Source of the DNA: Carnobacterium gallinarum DSM 4847
GTDB taxonomy: Bacteria; Bacillota; Bacilli; Lactobacillales; Carnobacteriaceae
Direction of reading: 5' to 3'
NCBI RefSeq assembly: GCF_000744375.1
Contig: NZ_JQLU01000005.1
Span: forward strand, 992,001-1,056,000
Length of the DNA stretch: 64,000 nt
The position numbers and the translations under genes are program-made. Positions 8,913 to 16,525 of the stretch are shown piece after piece (within the stretch, counting starts at the first letter, position 1; every line of letters starts with the position of its first letter). The notes beneath the pieces are model-generated. The model was given only the letters and a program-made list of their open reading frames with translations, was not told where the DNA came from and made no database searches.

Positions 8913-9308
8913 TTAACTAACTAAATATAAATTAAATGGTCGAATTTTCCCATCGACTACTGTTTTTAAAACCTCTTTATCCCAAAATGGTAAAATATCT
9001 TCTTGAAAAACTTCTTCAAATATCACTTTTGTAACCAAGTCATCTTTTAAAAATTCAGAATACTTATTTATAACTAAACAAATACACTCTTCACTAATCC
9101 AACTCAAGTCGTTCATCCAATCAATAAAAGAATCCCAACCTGAACCCGCAGAAGGTAATTTAAATTTATCCGACATTATTTCAAAAAACATCTCCTTAGA
9201 ATTTACCTGTTCTCCGTCTATTTCAACAAAAAAACAATTACTTACAGGTACTTTTTCTTTTAATTCTAATAACTGTTTATCAGATAATTTTAATATGCAA
9301 TTTTTCAT
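8913..9308 (-). CDS. Barstar-family immunity protein
   Basis: About 132 residues from the ATG at 9308 (AAAGGA upstream); earlier starts would run into the toxin gene. FFVEIDGEQVNSKEMFFEIM followed by FKLPSAGSGWDSFIDWMNDL is the barstar signature: the I-D-G strand, the LP loop and the G-W-D helix that plugs a barnase active site. It directly follows a barnase-like toxin tip, so the cognate pair is clear. Cytoplasmic inhibitor. Confidence in the family is high and in the cognate pairing good. Confidence 0.85.
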   Translation of the reverse strand: MKNCILKLSDKQLLELKEKVPVSNCFFVEIDGEQVNSKEMFFEIMSDKFKLPSAGSGWDSFIDWMNDLSWISEECICLVINKYSEFLKDDLVTKVIFEEVFQEDILPFWDKEVLKTVVDGKIRPFNLYLVS

Positions 9309-9327
9309 ATTTTTTAACAATCCTTTC

Positions 9328-9715
9328 TTATTCAATTTTAACAAAGTTTTCATAATGGTCATTTGTATAATATAAATTCCCGTCACTACCTTTGACAAAA
9401 CGCTCAGAATCTCTTCCAACATTAGGTAATTTACTATTAACGTCAAATTCTTGATAAGTTATAAACTTTCCATTCTTATCCATAGTTGGTAATCTAGCAT
9501 CTCGATTTTTGAAAGAACTTCCAGCTTTCGTTCCCGGGGGGTTGACTTGCCACATTACTACTCCAACCATTTTTTTTATAAACTTCATGCGATTTTGTAA
9601 CATTATCTGGCAAACTATCTAATTTTTTAACAGGAATTTTTTTCTCGATTTTTATGGCATCATTTGCTTTATCCAGTATTATAAAATTTTTTTGTACTAA
9701 TAAATTTGAAAACAT
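9328..9715 (-). pseudogene. Orphan barnase-like RNase toxin tip, frameshifted
   Basis: Two overlapping frames make one domain. The first (9494-9715) gives LDKANDAIKIEKK, the LXG linker end, then DSLPDNVTKSHEVYKKNGW. The second (9328-9603) gives PPGTKAGSSFKNRDARLP, then ITYQEFDVNSKLPNVGRD and NLYYTNDHYENFVKI. The last parts are the barnase/RNase N1 core: the Glu of the EFD strand, the GRD arginine loop and the catalytic His of TxDHY. The shift falls at six G on the plus strand (9535-9540); one more base restores the frame. It has no secretion domain, and the barstar gene follows it. Confidence 0.75.
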
Positions 9716-9762
9716 AGACTATAAAAAACATCGCTAATAATATTATTACTAGTCTAACATCT

Positions 9763-10014
9763 TTAACTATTATCAAACACTTCTTTTTCCAATTTATAAA
9801 TATCTAACTTTCCTTCTTTAAAATAATGAAGTCTTCCACATACTCGACATTCCCATATTGAACCAGAAGGCATTTTATCAACAAGTTCTTCTGCCGTTTT
9901 TGGATTTGATTCTAGTACATCATAATAGTCTTTTTCAGAAAAAATCATTAAAGGGTTTGTAGTTTTCAAGGTTTCATCATTGAGTATGTTTCCACATAAG
10001 CATTTTATTTTCAC
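9763..10014 (-). CDS. Zinc-ribbon immunity protein of orphan nuclease tip
   Basis: 83 residues. It opens MKIKCLCGNI and has WECRVCGRLHYF near residue 60; the two C-x-C/C-x-x-C pairs should bind one zinc. It lies 14 bp after the orphan nuclease tip at 10029-10349. A diverged paralogue at 11280-11510 follows the related nuclease domain of the main LXG toxin, so toxin and immunity diverged as pairs. I infer immunity from position; the fold is not a named family I can identify. Confidence 0.65.
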   Translation of the reverse strand: MKIKCLCGNILNDETLKTTNPLMIFSEKDYYDVLESNPKTAEELVDKMPSGSIWECRVCGRLHYFKEGKLDIYKLEKEVFDNS

Positions 10015-10028
10015 GTTAAATCACTCTC

Positions 10029-10349
10029 CTATTTTATAAATGTAATTCTATTAACTACATCTTTTCCATATTTACCAGTTAATCTAGATATTATTTCTTC
10101 AATTTGTTGTGAAGTAAAGTTTGCTTTAGATATGTCATAAATAATCTCACCTGTTCCATCTACTTGTTTCAAAGCATTACCCACTTTTGTAACTAATGTA
10201 TTGATATTATTCCCATTAAGTGTCTTAATTTCAGTTTTTACTCCATCAACAAGAAGGTCGGGAGTTTTCATAACATTGGGCGCTTCAGGAATAAGTTGAA
10301 CATTTTTTCCTTGTTCTAAAAGTGATTCTACCACTTTTTTCTCATCCAT
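10029..10349 (-). CDS. Orphan CdiA-like nuclease toxin tip
   Basis: 106 residues with KTPDLLVDGVKTEIKTL, the D-x(n)-E-x-K core seen in PD-(D/E)XK-like tRNase tips such as the CdiA C-terminal domains. It aligns with the C-terminus of the main LXG toxin (KTPDFKIDSVLTELKTLSN). It abuts a 193-bp copy of LXG coding sequence (10349-10541) but is not in frame with it, and its ATG has no ribosome site. Thus it is probably silent until recombined. The zinc-ribbon immunity gene follows. Confidence 0.65.
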   Translation of the reverse strand: MDEKKVVESLLEQGKNVQLIPEAPNVMKTPDLLVDGVKTEIKTLNGNNINTLVTKVGNALKQVDGTGEIIYDISKANFTSQQIEEIISRLTGKYGKDVVNRITFIK

Positions 10350-10541
10350 TTTTTAACACTTGATAAACCGTTCCATACTTCGTTTTAATTTCTCTAATTT
10401 CATAATGGTCTTCCTGATTGGCTTGATTGTATTTGGTTAAATGACTGTACCAGCTATTCGCCGAAAGATCCGTAGCTTGATATCCATTTGCTCCACTCTC
10501 GAATTTCTTACTTTGACCTAAATAAGCTAATCCTTCTAAGT
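10349..10541 (-). repeat. Duplicated fragment of the LXG toxin gene
   Basis: About 193 bp, nearly identical to 12246-12438 inside the main LXG gene (the YLGQ...VYQVLKNG part). It has no start and is broken at its upstream end, so it is a scar of a duplicated or displaced LXG gene. It would also serve as a homology arm for tip exchange. Confidence 0.85.
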
Positions 10542-10564
10542 TTTAAATAACGTTACTGGTAATG

Positions 10565-10918
10565 TTATCCCTGCTTTTTGGCTATTTCTGCTTTAAAATC
10601 AACAATGATATCCTTAAATTTTTCCGTTGGAATTATTATTGTGGGATTTAAAGAATCGTCATCAATTAAGCCCTCAAATAAATCTGATATTTCAGTATTT
10701 TCTTTTTTTATTTCTGCAAAACTACGTTCATTTCCAATTTCTTCTAAATCACTTTGTCCTGATAAAACTAGCTCAATTTTTATTAAGATGTCATCAAGAG
10801 TAATACTATCACCATATAAATTTAAAAGATTTCCTAAACCTATATTAGAATCATCTGTAAAGTTTATAGTTAAAAGTGTTTTCCCCCATAATTCCACATT
10901 TTTATAAACATATTCCAT
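10565..10918 (-). CDS. Putative immunity protein for the EndoU-like tip
   Basis: 117-residue acidic protein (MEYVYKNVELWGKTLLTINF...) with no signal or membrane span. I recognise no family. It lies 19 bp after an EndoU-like toxin tail in a region where every toxin tip is followed by an immunity gene. Acidic charge suits an inhibitor of an RNA-binding nuclease. The role is inferred from position. Confidence 0.55.
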   Translation of the reverse strand: MEYVYKNVELWGKTLLTINFTDDSNIGLGNLLNLYGDSITLDDILIKIELVLSGQSDLEEIGNERSFAEIKKENTEISDLFEGLIDDDSLNPTIIIPTEKFKDIIVDFKAEIAKKQG

Positions 10919-10937
10919 TTTTTAACCTCCTTTTATT

Positions 10938-11192
10938 TTAATAAATCGGGAAAGCAGAAGTAATTTGACCTGTTTCCGGATTAGTGAACATTTTTATTTC
11001 CATTCCATTTTTAAGCTTTCCTAAAAAAGTATTTTTATCAATGTAAACTTTATTAGAATAGGCTTCATTAATTGAATCTATAACCTTTTGAGAGCTCCAT
11101 TCATCTGGAAAAAAGGTAGACTTCCCTCCATTTGATTTTTTAGGAATCCCATTCACTTCAACTTTTGCTTCATATAAAAAGCACAAGGCCAA
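10938..11192 (-). pseudogene. C-terminal fragment of an EndoU-like nuclease toxin
   Basis: 84 residues. NGGKSTFFPDEWSSQKVIDS followed by GQITSAFPIY resembles the C-terminal half of bacterial EndoU nucleases, where FP-x-x-W and T-A-F/Y-P motifs close the fold. The catalytic His half is missing: upstream is the boundary repeat, not toxin sequence. Hence a truncated, inactive tail, which still has its putative immunity gene downstream. A second, shorter copy lies at 8742-8852. Confidence 0.6.
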
Positions 11193-11237
11193 CCAGATTA
11201 CGAGCTTTGATTGCCTTAACTTGTGATCATTTAAGTC
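11181..11237. repeat. Cassette-boundary repeat, copy 3
   Basis: Third copy of the element at 7903-7957 and 8853-8909. It lies some 40 bp past the stop of the zinc-ribbon immunity gene and immediately before the EndoU-like tail. Its sequence, read on the minus strand, runs open into the tail frame. Confidence 0.85.
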
Positions 11238-11279
11238 TTATTAACTTCTTTTGATTTTATAAATAAACTAGTTCATTGT

Positions 11280-11510
11280 TCATTTTTCCAATATATAATT
11301 ATATAAAACTTTACCATCTTTAAAAACATATATTCTTTTACATACAGGGCAAATCCACACGTCTCTATTTGGGTAATCAATATCAACTGAATCTATTTCC
11401 CCCATATTAATAATATCGTCTAATTCTTTATCAGTATACACTCGTAATTCGATATCATTCGGTGATAACGAATCCGATAAAATATTTCCACATTTACATT
11501 GAAATCTCAT
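11280..11510 (-). CDS. Zinc-ribbon immunity protein of the main LXG toxin
   Basis: 76 residues, with FQCKCGNIL at the N-terminus and VWICPVCKRIYVF near residue 55: four cysteines in two pairs as in a zinc ribbon. It starts 10 bp after the LXG toxin stop, the standard place for the cognate immunity gene. It is a paralogue of 9763-10014, which follows the related orphan nuclease tip. Confidence 0.65.
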   Translation of the reverse strand: MRFQCKCGNILSDSLSPNDIELRVYTDKELDDIINMGEIDSVDIDYPNRDVWICPVCKRIYVFKDGKVLYNYILEK

Positions 11511-11520
11511 TTTATCACTC

Positions 11521-12513
11521 CTAATTTGATTTTATAATTCCTTCAACTGTCCAAATTTCTACCTTACCAGGAAACTTTCCATTTGAAAATTTCCCTGCTG
11601 CTCGAGATAATATTTCTTTAGCTTGCTCTTTGGTCAAACCAGCATCAATCCCATTGATTATTACGTTATTAGTATTTTGTTTGAAAGCTTCTTGAATTCT
11701 TTTCATACCTGTATTTGTATTCGGATTGGATAACGTTTTTAATTCAGTTAGAACACTATCAATTTTAAAATCAGGTGTTTTAATTATTGAATTAGGGTCT
11801 ACTGGGATAATTTCAACCGTTTTCCCCTCCCCAACCAATTTATTAACAGCTTTTACTTCATCATCCGTAAGTTTACCTAATTGTCCAATTACTTTACCTG
11901 TGTTTTTTTCAACTTTAATCGCATCATTTGCTTTATCCAAAGCTTTTAACGCGTTCCATTCTTTTTCTGTTAATTTTACCGCATCAAACGCTTTATTGGA
12001 ATGCTGTGCTAGTTTTGCACTTTTTAGAATGTCCTTTAGTTTATCCGGTGGCAACACACTTAGTAACAGCCAGAATCCTGCTCCTGCTTTTTGCAGTTTT
12101 GTTGAACCGTCATCCATCAGGACTTCTATATCATCAATTCCCACCAACGTTTTTATGAGTTCGGGCGTTAATTCTGCCATCATACCAACGGTTTCCATAA
12201 CCTTCGATTTCTGTAATTCTTCACTGGCTTTCTTTTGAATTTTCCCATTTTTTAACACTTGATAAACCGTTCCATACTTCGTTTTAATTTCTCTAATTTC
12301 ATAATGGTCTTCCTGATTGTCTTGATTGTATTTGGTTAAATGACTGTACCAGACCCTCGCCGAAAGATCCGTAGCTTGATACCCATTTGCTCCACTCTCG
12401 AAATTCTTACTTTGACCTAAATAAGCTAATCCTTCTAAAATTGCTTGAATGGTTTCTTGCACCCCATCAAAACTACCTTGTGTTGTACTTTCAAAGTATT
12501 CATATCGTTTCAA
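11521..12513 (-). CDS. LXG toxin, C-terminal part with CdiA-like nuclease domain
   Basis: Second piece of a T7SS LXG toxin cut by a frameshift near 12540. Upstream of its apparent ATG the same frame reads DDWTKEIEILKRYEYFES, continuing the LXG helical domain, so the true protein is the 12510-12953 frame joined to this one (about 480 residues). Order: end of LXG domain; linker (KSAKLAQHSNKAFDAVKLTE...); tip with KTPDFKIDSVLTELKTLSN, a PD-(D/E)XK-like core related to CdiA tRNase tips. It would be exported by T7SS to poison neighbouring bacteria. Immunity gene follows at 10 bp. The shift is not in a homopolymer, so real inactivation is plausible. Confidence 0.75.
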   Translation of the reverse strand: MKRYEYFESTTQGSFDGVQETIQAILEGLAYLGQSKNFESGANGYQATDLSARVWYSHLTKYNQDNQEDHYEIREIKTKYGTVYQVLKNGKIQKKASEELQKSKVMETVGMMAELTPELIKTLVGIDDIEVLMDDGSTKLQKAGAGFWLLLSVLPPDKLKDILKSAKLAQHSNKAFDAVKLTEKEWNALKALDKANDAIKVEKNTGKVIGQLGKLTDDEVKAVNKLVGEGKTVEIIPVDPNSIIKTPDFKIDSVLTELKTLSNPNTNTGMKRIQEAFKQNTNNVIINGIDAGLTKEQAKEILSRAAGKFSNGKFPGKVEIWTVEGIIKSN

Positions 12514-12953
12514 AATTTCAATTTCTTTCGTCCAATCATCGTATTATTTCCAAAAAATTCTTTTAACACAGGTACATCTTTAAATAAGTCTGCCATAGCT
12601 TCCATAAATTCTAGCTTTTGTGTTTGTAAGTGCCTTAATTCATTTTCCAATTCTTGTAACTCGTCTGTATCGAGCCTGTTTTCAGTCTCTCCCACGATAC
12701 TCTTAAATTCAGTTAGATAGTTCTTAAGTGAATCATCCAAGTCGTACAAAGCATTAAAAATGGCATCTGAGACCACTTTATAGTGACCATGGTGATTTTT
12801 TCCAGAGGACCAACCCATTCCCAACAATTCTCTATCTTCCGTAAAGGCATCATTTGACTCGTCATAATCCTTTAAATACCCAACAGTTTCTTGTCTTAAT
12901 TTAGTGACCTCTTCAGAAAGTGCCTTTAATTCTCGGTAATCTATTCGTGGCAT
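12510..12953 (-). CDS. LXG toxin, N-terminal secretion domain (frameshifted)
   Basis: 147 residues beginning MPRIDYRELKALSEEVTKLR, helical, with LLGMGWSSGKNHHGHY in the loop where LXG domains carry a G-W-x-G-x-A-like turn. This is the T7SS export domain that pairs with small helical partners. The frame ends with unrelated residues after KEFFGNN because one base is missing near 12540; the other frame then continues the domain. The start overlaps the stop of the DUF3958-like gene by 13 bp and has AGAGGA upstream, which shows coupling. Confidence 0.75.
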   Translation of the reverse strand: MPRIDYRELKALSEEVTKLRQETVGYLKDYDESNDAFTEDRELLGMGWSSGKNHHGHYKVVSDAIFNALYDLDDSLKNYLTEFKSIVGETENRLDTDELQELENELRHLQTQKLEFMEAMADLFKDVPVLKEFFGNNTMIGRKKLKF

Positions 12954-13297
12954 TTAGTTTCCTCTTTTCGTGCATCAAAAATTGCTTCTTCTAACTGGTC
13001 TCTTTGTTTGATTTTCCAACTCAATTCTTGTTTCAGTTCGTCTTCACCTTCAGTTAATTTCCCATTAAAAAAATGACTTTCTTCTTCCAAATAGTCAAAT
13101 TCTCTTAAAACAGAGCGTTCAGCTTCTGTTCCCACACTTAACTGTCCAATTTTATCCCACAATTCTTTTTCTCTTCTTGAAAAGGATTGAAAACTCGAAT
13201 ACGCTGTTTCAATTGACCGATTCGCTTGTTTTAACCTTTTTAACTCATCTTCAACGTCTAAATAGTCCTCGTTCAACACTCGGCTACTTTTTGTCAT
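12941..13297 (-). CDS. LXG-associated helical protein, DUF3958-like
   Basis: About 118 residues, almost all charged helix (EDELKRLKQANRSIETAYSS, KQELSWKIKQRDQLEEAIFD), no signal or span. Size, charge and place between the WXG-like gene and the LXG toxin match the DUF3958 partners that bind LXG domains and target the toxin to the secretion machine. I start at the ATG at 13297 (GGGGG upstream) and not 18 codons earlier, where the frame would overlap the preceding gene. Confidence 0.65.
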   Translation of the reverse strand: MTKSSRVLNEDYLDVEDELKRLKQANRSIETAYSSFQSFSRREKELWDKIGQLSVGTEAERSVLREFDYLEEESHFFNGKLTEGEDELKQELSWKIKQRDQLEEAIFDARKEETKCHE

Positions 13298-13316
13298 TTC
13301 ACGCCCCCTCTTTTTT

Positions 13317-13571
13317 TCATAGATTTTCATCTTTTTTTTGAATAGCTTCATGAATTTTGACTAAATTTCCAACATCAGTTTTTACATTTGACTTAAATTC
13401 TATCGTCGCTTTTTTCATATCACGAATACATTGTGATAAATTTGTGACAGCGATACTTTTTGAATACGAAATTTCTTGTTTTACATCAAATGAAACATGA
13501 GAACTCGCTTCAAGCATTGATTTTGTAACTGTGGAAACAATTTCTGAATTTGTAGCTACTTTTTCGATCAT
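13317..13571 (-). CDS. WXG100-like LXG partner, TIGR04197-like
   Basis: 84 residues forming two helices, with SFDVKQEISYSKSIAVTNLS in the middle; length and pattern fit the TIGR04197 type VII effector/partner family found first in LXG operons. It starts behind a GGAGGAAGGGG ribosome site. It is expected to bind the LXG domain with the DUF3958-like protein and be co-secreted. No W-x-G motif is present, as is usual for this subgroup. Confidence 0.65.
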   Translation of the reverse strand: MIEKVATNSEIVSTVTKSMLEASSHVSFDVKQEISYSKSIAVTNLSQCIRDMKKATIEFKSNVKTDVGNLVKIHEAIQKKDENL

Positions 13572-13594
13572 AGGGCTCCCCTTCCTCCAACTTT

Positions 13595-13977
13595 TTATTT
13601 AGCTGCTTCTGTCGCTTTTACTTCTTTACTAATTTCTCTCATACTTTTCTTCTCGCTGTTTTTCAGTTTTGTATAAACCACTGTATTCTTCGTATTTTGC
13701 TAAGGCTTTACTAGCCGCTACTGCTAAGGTTTCTCCATATATTTCTTTTTTACATTAAATTCTGTTGCTATTTCCCTTCATTCTGTGAAACTTCCCTCGA
13801 CATCTTGATTAGGCAACTCCGAATTTATTCCGTGGAATTCTGTTATTTTGCGTCTTTAATTGTCCCTTTAATTGAAGACAGGTTTTCAGTATGTTGATCA
13901 ACTTGTTTATGTAATTTATTTATTAACTGCTTATGTGCATCACATTTTTCTTGATACTCACTTGTTTTAAAGATCAC
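13595..13977 (-). pseudogene. Decayed helical T7SS-associated gene
   Basis: Starting from a GTG with a ribosome site (GGAAAGGGTGATGGA), the frame reads MIFKTSEYQEKCDAHKQLIN then stops after about 47 codons. Later pieces in shifted frames read ITEFHGINSELPNQDVEGSF and LAVAASKALAKYEEYSGLYK, then EVKATEAAK and a stop. Joined they make a helical protein of about 130 residues, like the small proteins that head LXG operons. At least three breaks, so true decay. Confidence 0.6.
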
Positions 13978-14154
13978 TCCATCACCCTTTCCAGCTAATT
14001 AAAATAATTTTATCATATCCTTTAATCATTTATTTTAATCATTTTAACTAATTTCACATATTTTTTAAAAACTTAATATTAATAAAATGGATACATATTT
14101 ATTAAAAAACAATTGATATTCTTTACTTTAACAACTGGCTTTATCCAAATAAAA

Positions 14155-14196
14155 AAACTTCAAATTAGACAGATACCGCTTGTCTATTTGAAGTTT
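14155..14196 (-). terminator. Terminator of ada
   Basis: Stem AAACTTCAAATTAGACA pairs with TGTCTATTTGAAGTTT (one bulge) around a 9-base loop, with T-rich flank on the minus strand. The AT-rich stretch 13978-14154 between it and the toxin island shows no gene and probably holds the island's promoter. Confidence 0.75.
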
Positions 14197-14228
14197 ATTA
14201 AGGTTAATTTTTTTATAACTTTATAGAA

Positions 14229-15284
14229 TCAGTTCTTTTTATAGCTTTTTTCATGATTTAACAGCCATTCTTTTCGCTCAATTCCTCCGCCGTACCCACC
14301 AAGTGAACCATCTGACTGGACGACTCGATGACAAGGAATTACAATGGCTAGTTGATTGGCTCCATTTGCATTGCCTACTGCTCGCATAGCAGAAGGTTTT
14401 TCTAATTTTGTAGCCAATTCTTTATAGCTAGACGTACTTCCCCTCTCGATCTGGGTCAATTCATGCCAGACACTTTTCTGAAAATCAGATCCGAACAGCT
14501 TAATCGGAGTTTCAAAGTATTCCAAATCCTTAGCAAAGTAACGAGCTAATTCTGATTTTATTTGCTTAGATATCACTGTTTCTCCTGGAATAATCGCCGC
14601 ATTCAAACGATTTCTTAACCGTTCAACCTCTTTTTCTAAACCCCGACGATCGACAAATTCTAGCAGATATAAAAACTCCTCGTCGGCAATACTCAACATC
14701 GGTCCTAATTCCGTATCCAACCAAAATGCAGATAAAACTACTGTCTCTTTTGATTTATTTGGTGAACGACCCATAATTTTTGAGAATGCATCACTAAAAC
14801 CGCTAGATGAATCGTAACCTGAATCAACTTGAGTATAAATAATTTTTTGTCCGTCTTTGATTTCTTTCAGTGCAATCCCCATCCTTCTTGCTCGTGCATA
14901 TTGAACAAATGTCATTCCATATTTCTGCTTAAATTGTCTTCTGGCTGTTGCCGCATGGATTCCTAATTCTACAAAATCAGCATCTTTCCAGCGTTTTTCA
15001 GGATTTTCTTCTACCAAATCTACCATTTGCTGGATTAGTGGCGATAATTCATTAGGATAAGAAAGTGGTTTGCAACGTTTACATGGTCGAAACCCTGATA
15101 ATAAAGCTTCCTCAGCTGTTTCATAAAAATCACAGTTCTCATATTTTGGCTTCCTCGCAGGACAAGTTGCATGGCAAAAAATCCCTGTTGTTTTGATTCC
15201 TGAAAAGAAAATACCATCATAATTTGTATTTTTATCTAACATTGCCTGATAATATTTTTGCTTCGCTTTTTCATCTGTAATCAT
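14229..15284 (-). CDS. ada: Ada: bifunctional methylphosphotriester/O6-methylguanine repair protein and regulator
   Basis: 351 residues with all three parts. The N-terminal zinc domain has C37 in GIFCHATCPARKPK, C41, and the CKRC pair (C68, C71), spaced as in E. coli Ada; C37 would accept the phosphotriester methyl. An AraC-type helix-turn-helix covers about 90-170. The C-terminal methyltransferase has the acceptor C318 in IPCHRVV followed by LGGYGGG. The start is the ATG at 15284 behind GGTGGAG; a GTG three codons up is the alternative. Single gene with its own terminator; alkylation response, likely autoregulated. Confidence 0.93.
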   Translation of the reverse strand: MITDEKAKQKYYQAMLDKNTNYDGIFFSGIKTTGIFCHATCPARKPKYENCDFYETAEEALLSGFRPCKRCKPLSYPNELSPLIQQMVDLVEENPEKRWKDADFVELGIHAATARRQFKQKYGMTFVQYARARRMGIALKEIKDGQKIIYTQVDSGYDSSSGFSDAFSKIMGRSPNKSKETVVLSAFWLDTELGPMLSIADEEFLYLLEFVDRRGLEKEVERLRNRLNAAIIPGETVISKQIKSELARYFAKDLEYFETPIKLFGSDFQKSVWHELTQIERGSTSSYKELATKLEKPSAMRAVGNANGANQLAIVIPCHRVVQSDGSLGGYGGGIERKEWLLNHEKSYKKN

Positions 15285-15579
15285 TTTCTCCACCTCTTTC
15301 TTCTACTATAATACTTAATTTTTATGTAGGGGACATTCGCAAAATGAACATTGATTTTTTATTTTTAACTAGTTCAGTTCAATCAAGCTACTTTTATTGT
15401 AACAAATGCCCTGATAACTTCAAATGAATAGTCCTGTTCTCTTTCTTCATTTCATCACGTTTATTCACAAACTTGCTCACCCAATCATATATGAAATACC
15501 CCTATTTTATGCTATCATATTACTATATGCACCCTACATTTAGATGCGTTTAATTGAAGTGCTAGAAAGGACGATTCGT

Positions 15580-16317
15580 GTGTTAAAAATTGATAATTTT
15601 GAGAACCTTTCAGAAGTAGAGTTAGCCATTTATCGCTTTATTTTGAATAATGACGATAAAATTAGTTTGATGCGTGTTCGCGATGTTGCCAACGGTTCCC
15701 ACACTTCTGCAACTTCTGTGATGCGTTTTATTAAAAAAATAGGATTTGATTCCTTTCCTGAATTTAAACTACATCTTAAAAATACTGCCTTGGAACAAGC
15801 AAGTTCTGAAAATGGGCTAGATAGTTATTTTGATATTTTAAATAAGAAAAACTTTAAAAAAGATTTAGACGATCAAGTGGAGCGCTGTGCTGATTTGGTT
15901 ATGAATGCTGGTACAACAGTTTTTATGGGCTTAGGAGCATCTGGTGCGATTGGTGATTACGCTAGTCGTAAAATGGCAAATCTAGGATTAAATTCATTTG
16001 CCTCAACGGATCGTAGTTACCCTATTCAAAGTCGTTTAAGTAAAGATAAGGTCAATGTAATTTTTGTTTTAAGTGTTTCGGGAAATACGGTGGAAATGCT
16101 GGATGTTGTAAATAGCTTTGCATCTGATTCTAACACGAAAATTGTTGTAATCACCAGTAATGCGCAAAGTCGTGTAGCTCAAAAGGCCGATTATTTACTG
16201 GATTATATCAGCAATGATGAACGAACTCATATTTACCACGATTTATCTAGCCAAATTCCATGTGTTTTTATCTTAGAATTAATCATTAAAAGAATCCGTC
16301 AAAAGCAAACACTTTAG
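15580..16317 (+). CDS. RpiR-family (MurR/RpiR) regulator with SIS domain
   Basis: About 245 residues. The N-terminal RpiR helix-turn-helix (ELAIYRFILNN..., TSATSVMRFIKKIGFDSFPE) is followed by an SIS sugar-phosphate domain from about residue 105 (FMGLGASGAIGDYASRKMAN, VLSVSGNTVEM). I choose the GTG at 15580, which has AGAAAGGA at proper distance; an ATG 12 codons up has no site. It precedes a cellobiose-type EIIC and a 6-phospho-beta-glucosidase and probably senses a phosphorylated sugar from that route. Confidence 0.85.
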   Translation: MLKIDNFENLSEVELAIYRFILNNDDKISLMRVRDVANGSHTSATSVMRFIKKIGFDSFPEFKLHLKNTALEQASSENGLDSYFDILNKKNFKKDLDDQVERCADLVMNAGTTVFMGLGASGAIGDYASRKMANLGLNSFASTDRSYPIQSRLSKDKVNVIFVLSVSGNTVEMLDVVNSFASDSNTKIVVITSNAQSRVAQKADYLLDYISNDERTHIYHDLSSQIPCVFILELIIKRIRQKQTL

Positions 16318-16352
16318 TGGTACACCCTGTACCGTGAGAGTGTTTGTTTTTT
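16305..16352 (+). terminator. Terminator of the RpiR gene
   Basis: Stem GCAAACACT/AGTGTTTG with an inner GGTAC/GTACC hairpin and a T6 tail. It starts inside the last codons of the gene. The following PTS gene must therefore have its own promoter in 16353-16525, which otherwise holds no gene. Confidence 0.8.
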
Positions 16353-16525
16353 ATGCATGGTACAAATACCATCTGAATTGAAAGGGCTTCCCTTTTTTTG
16401 TTGGTTTCGTTACACTAATACCGAAGATGTAACTTAACGTAGAGCATGCCTGAAAACAACAGCCAGATCTGGATTTTTCAGATAGCCCCTCCTTAAGTTG
16501 CTGAAAATTAAAAAGGAGTTATCAC

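Noticed and set aside
11726-12238. Long plus-strand frames opposite the LXG toxin (also at 11928 and 12445)
   Set aside because: They mirror a well-supported minus-strand coding region, lack ribosome sites and give no family-like sequence.
7952-13977. Prophage origin of the toxin island
   Set aside because: No integrase, capsid, tail or lysis genes and no attachment-site repeats around it; the gene order fits LXG loci instead.
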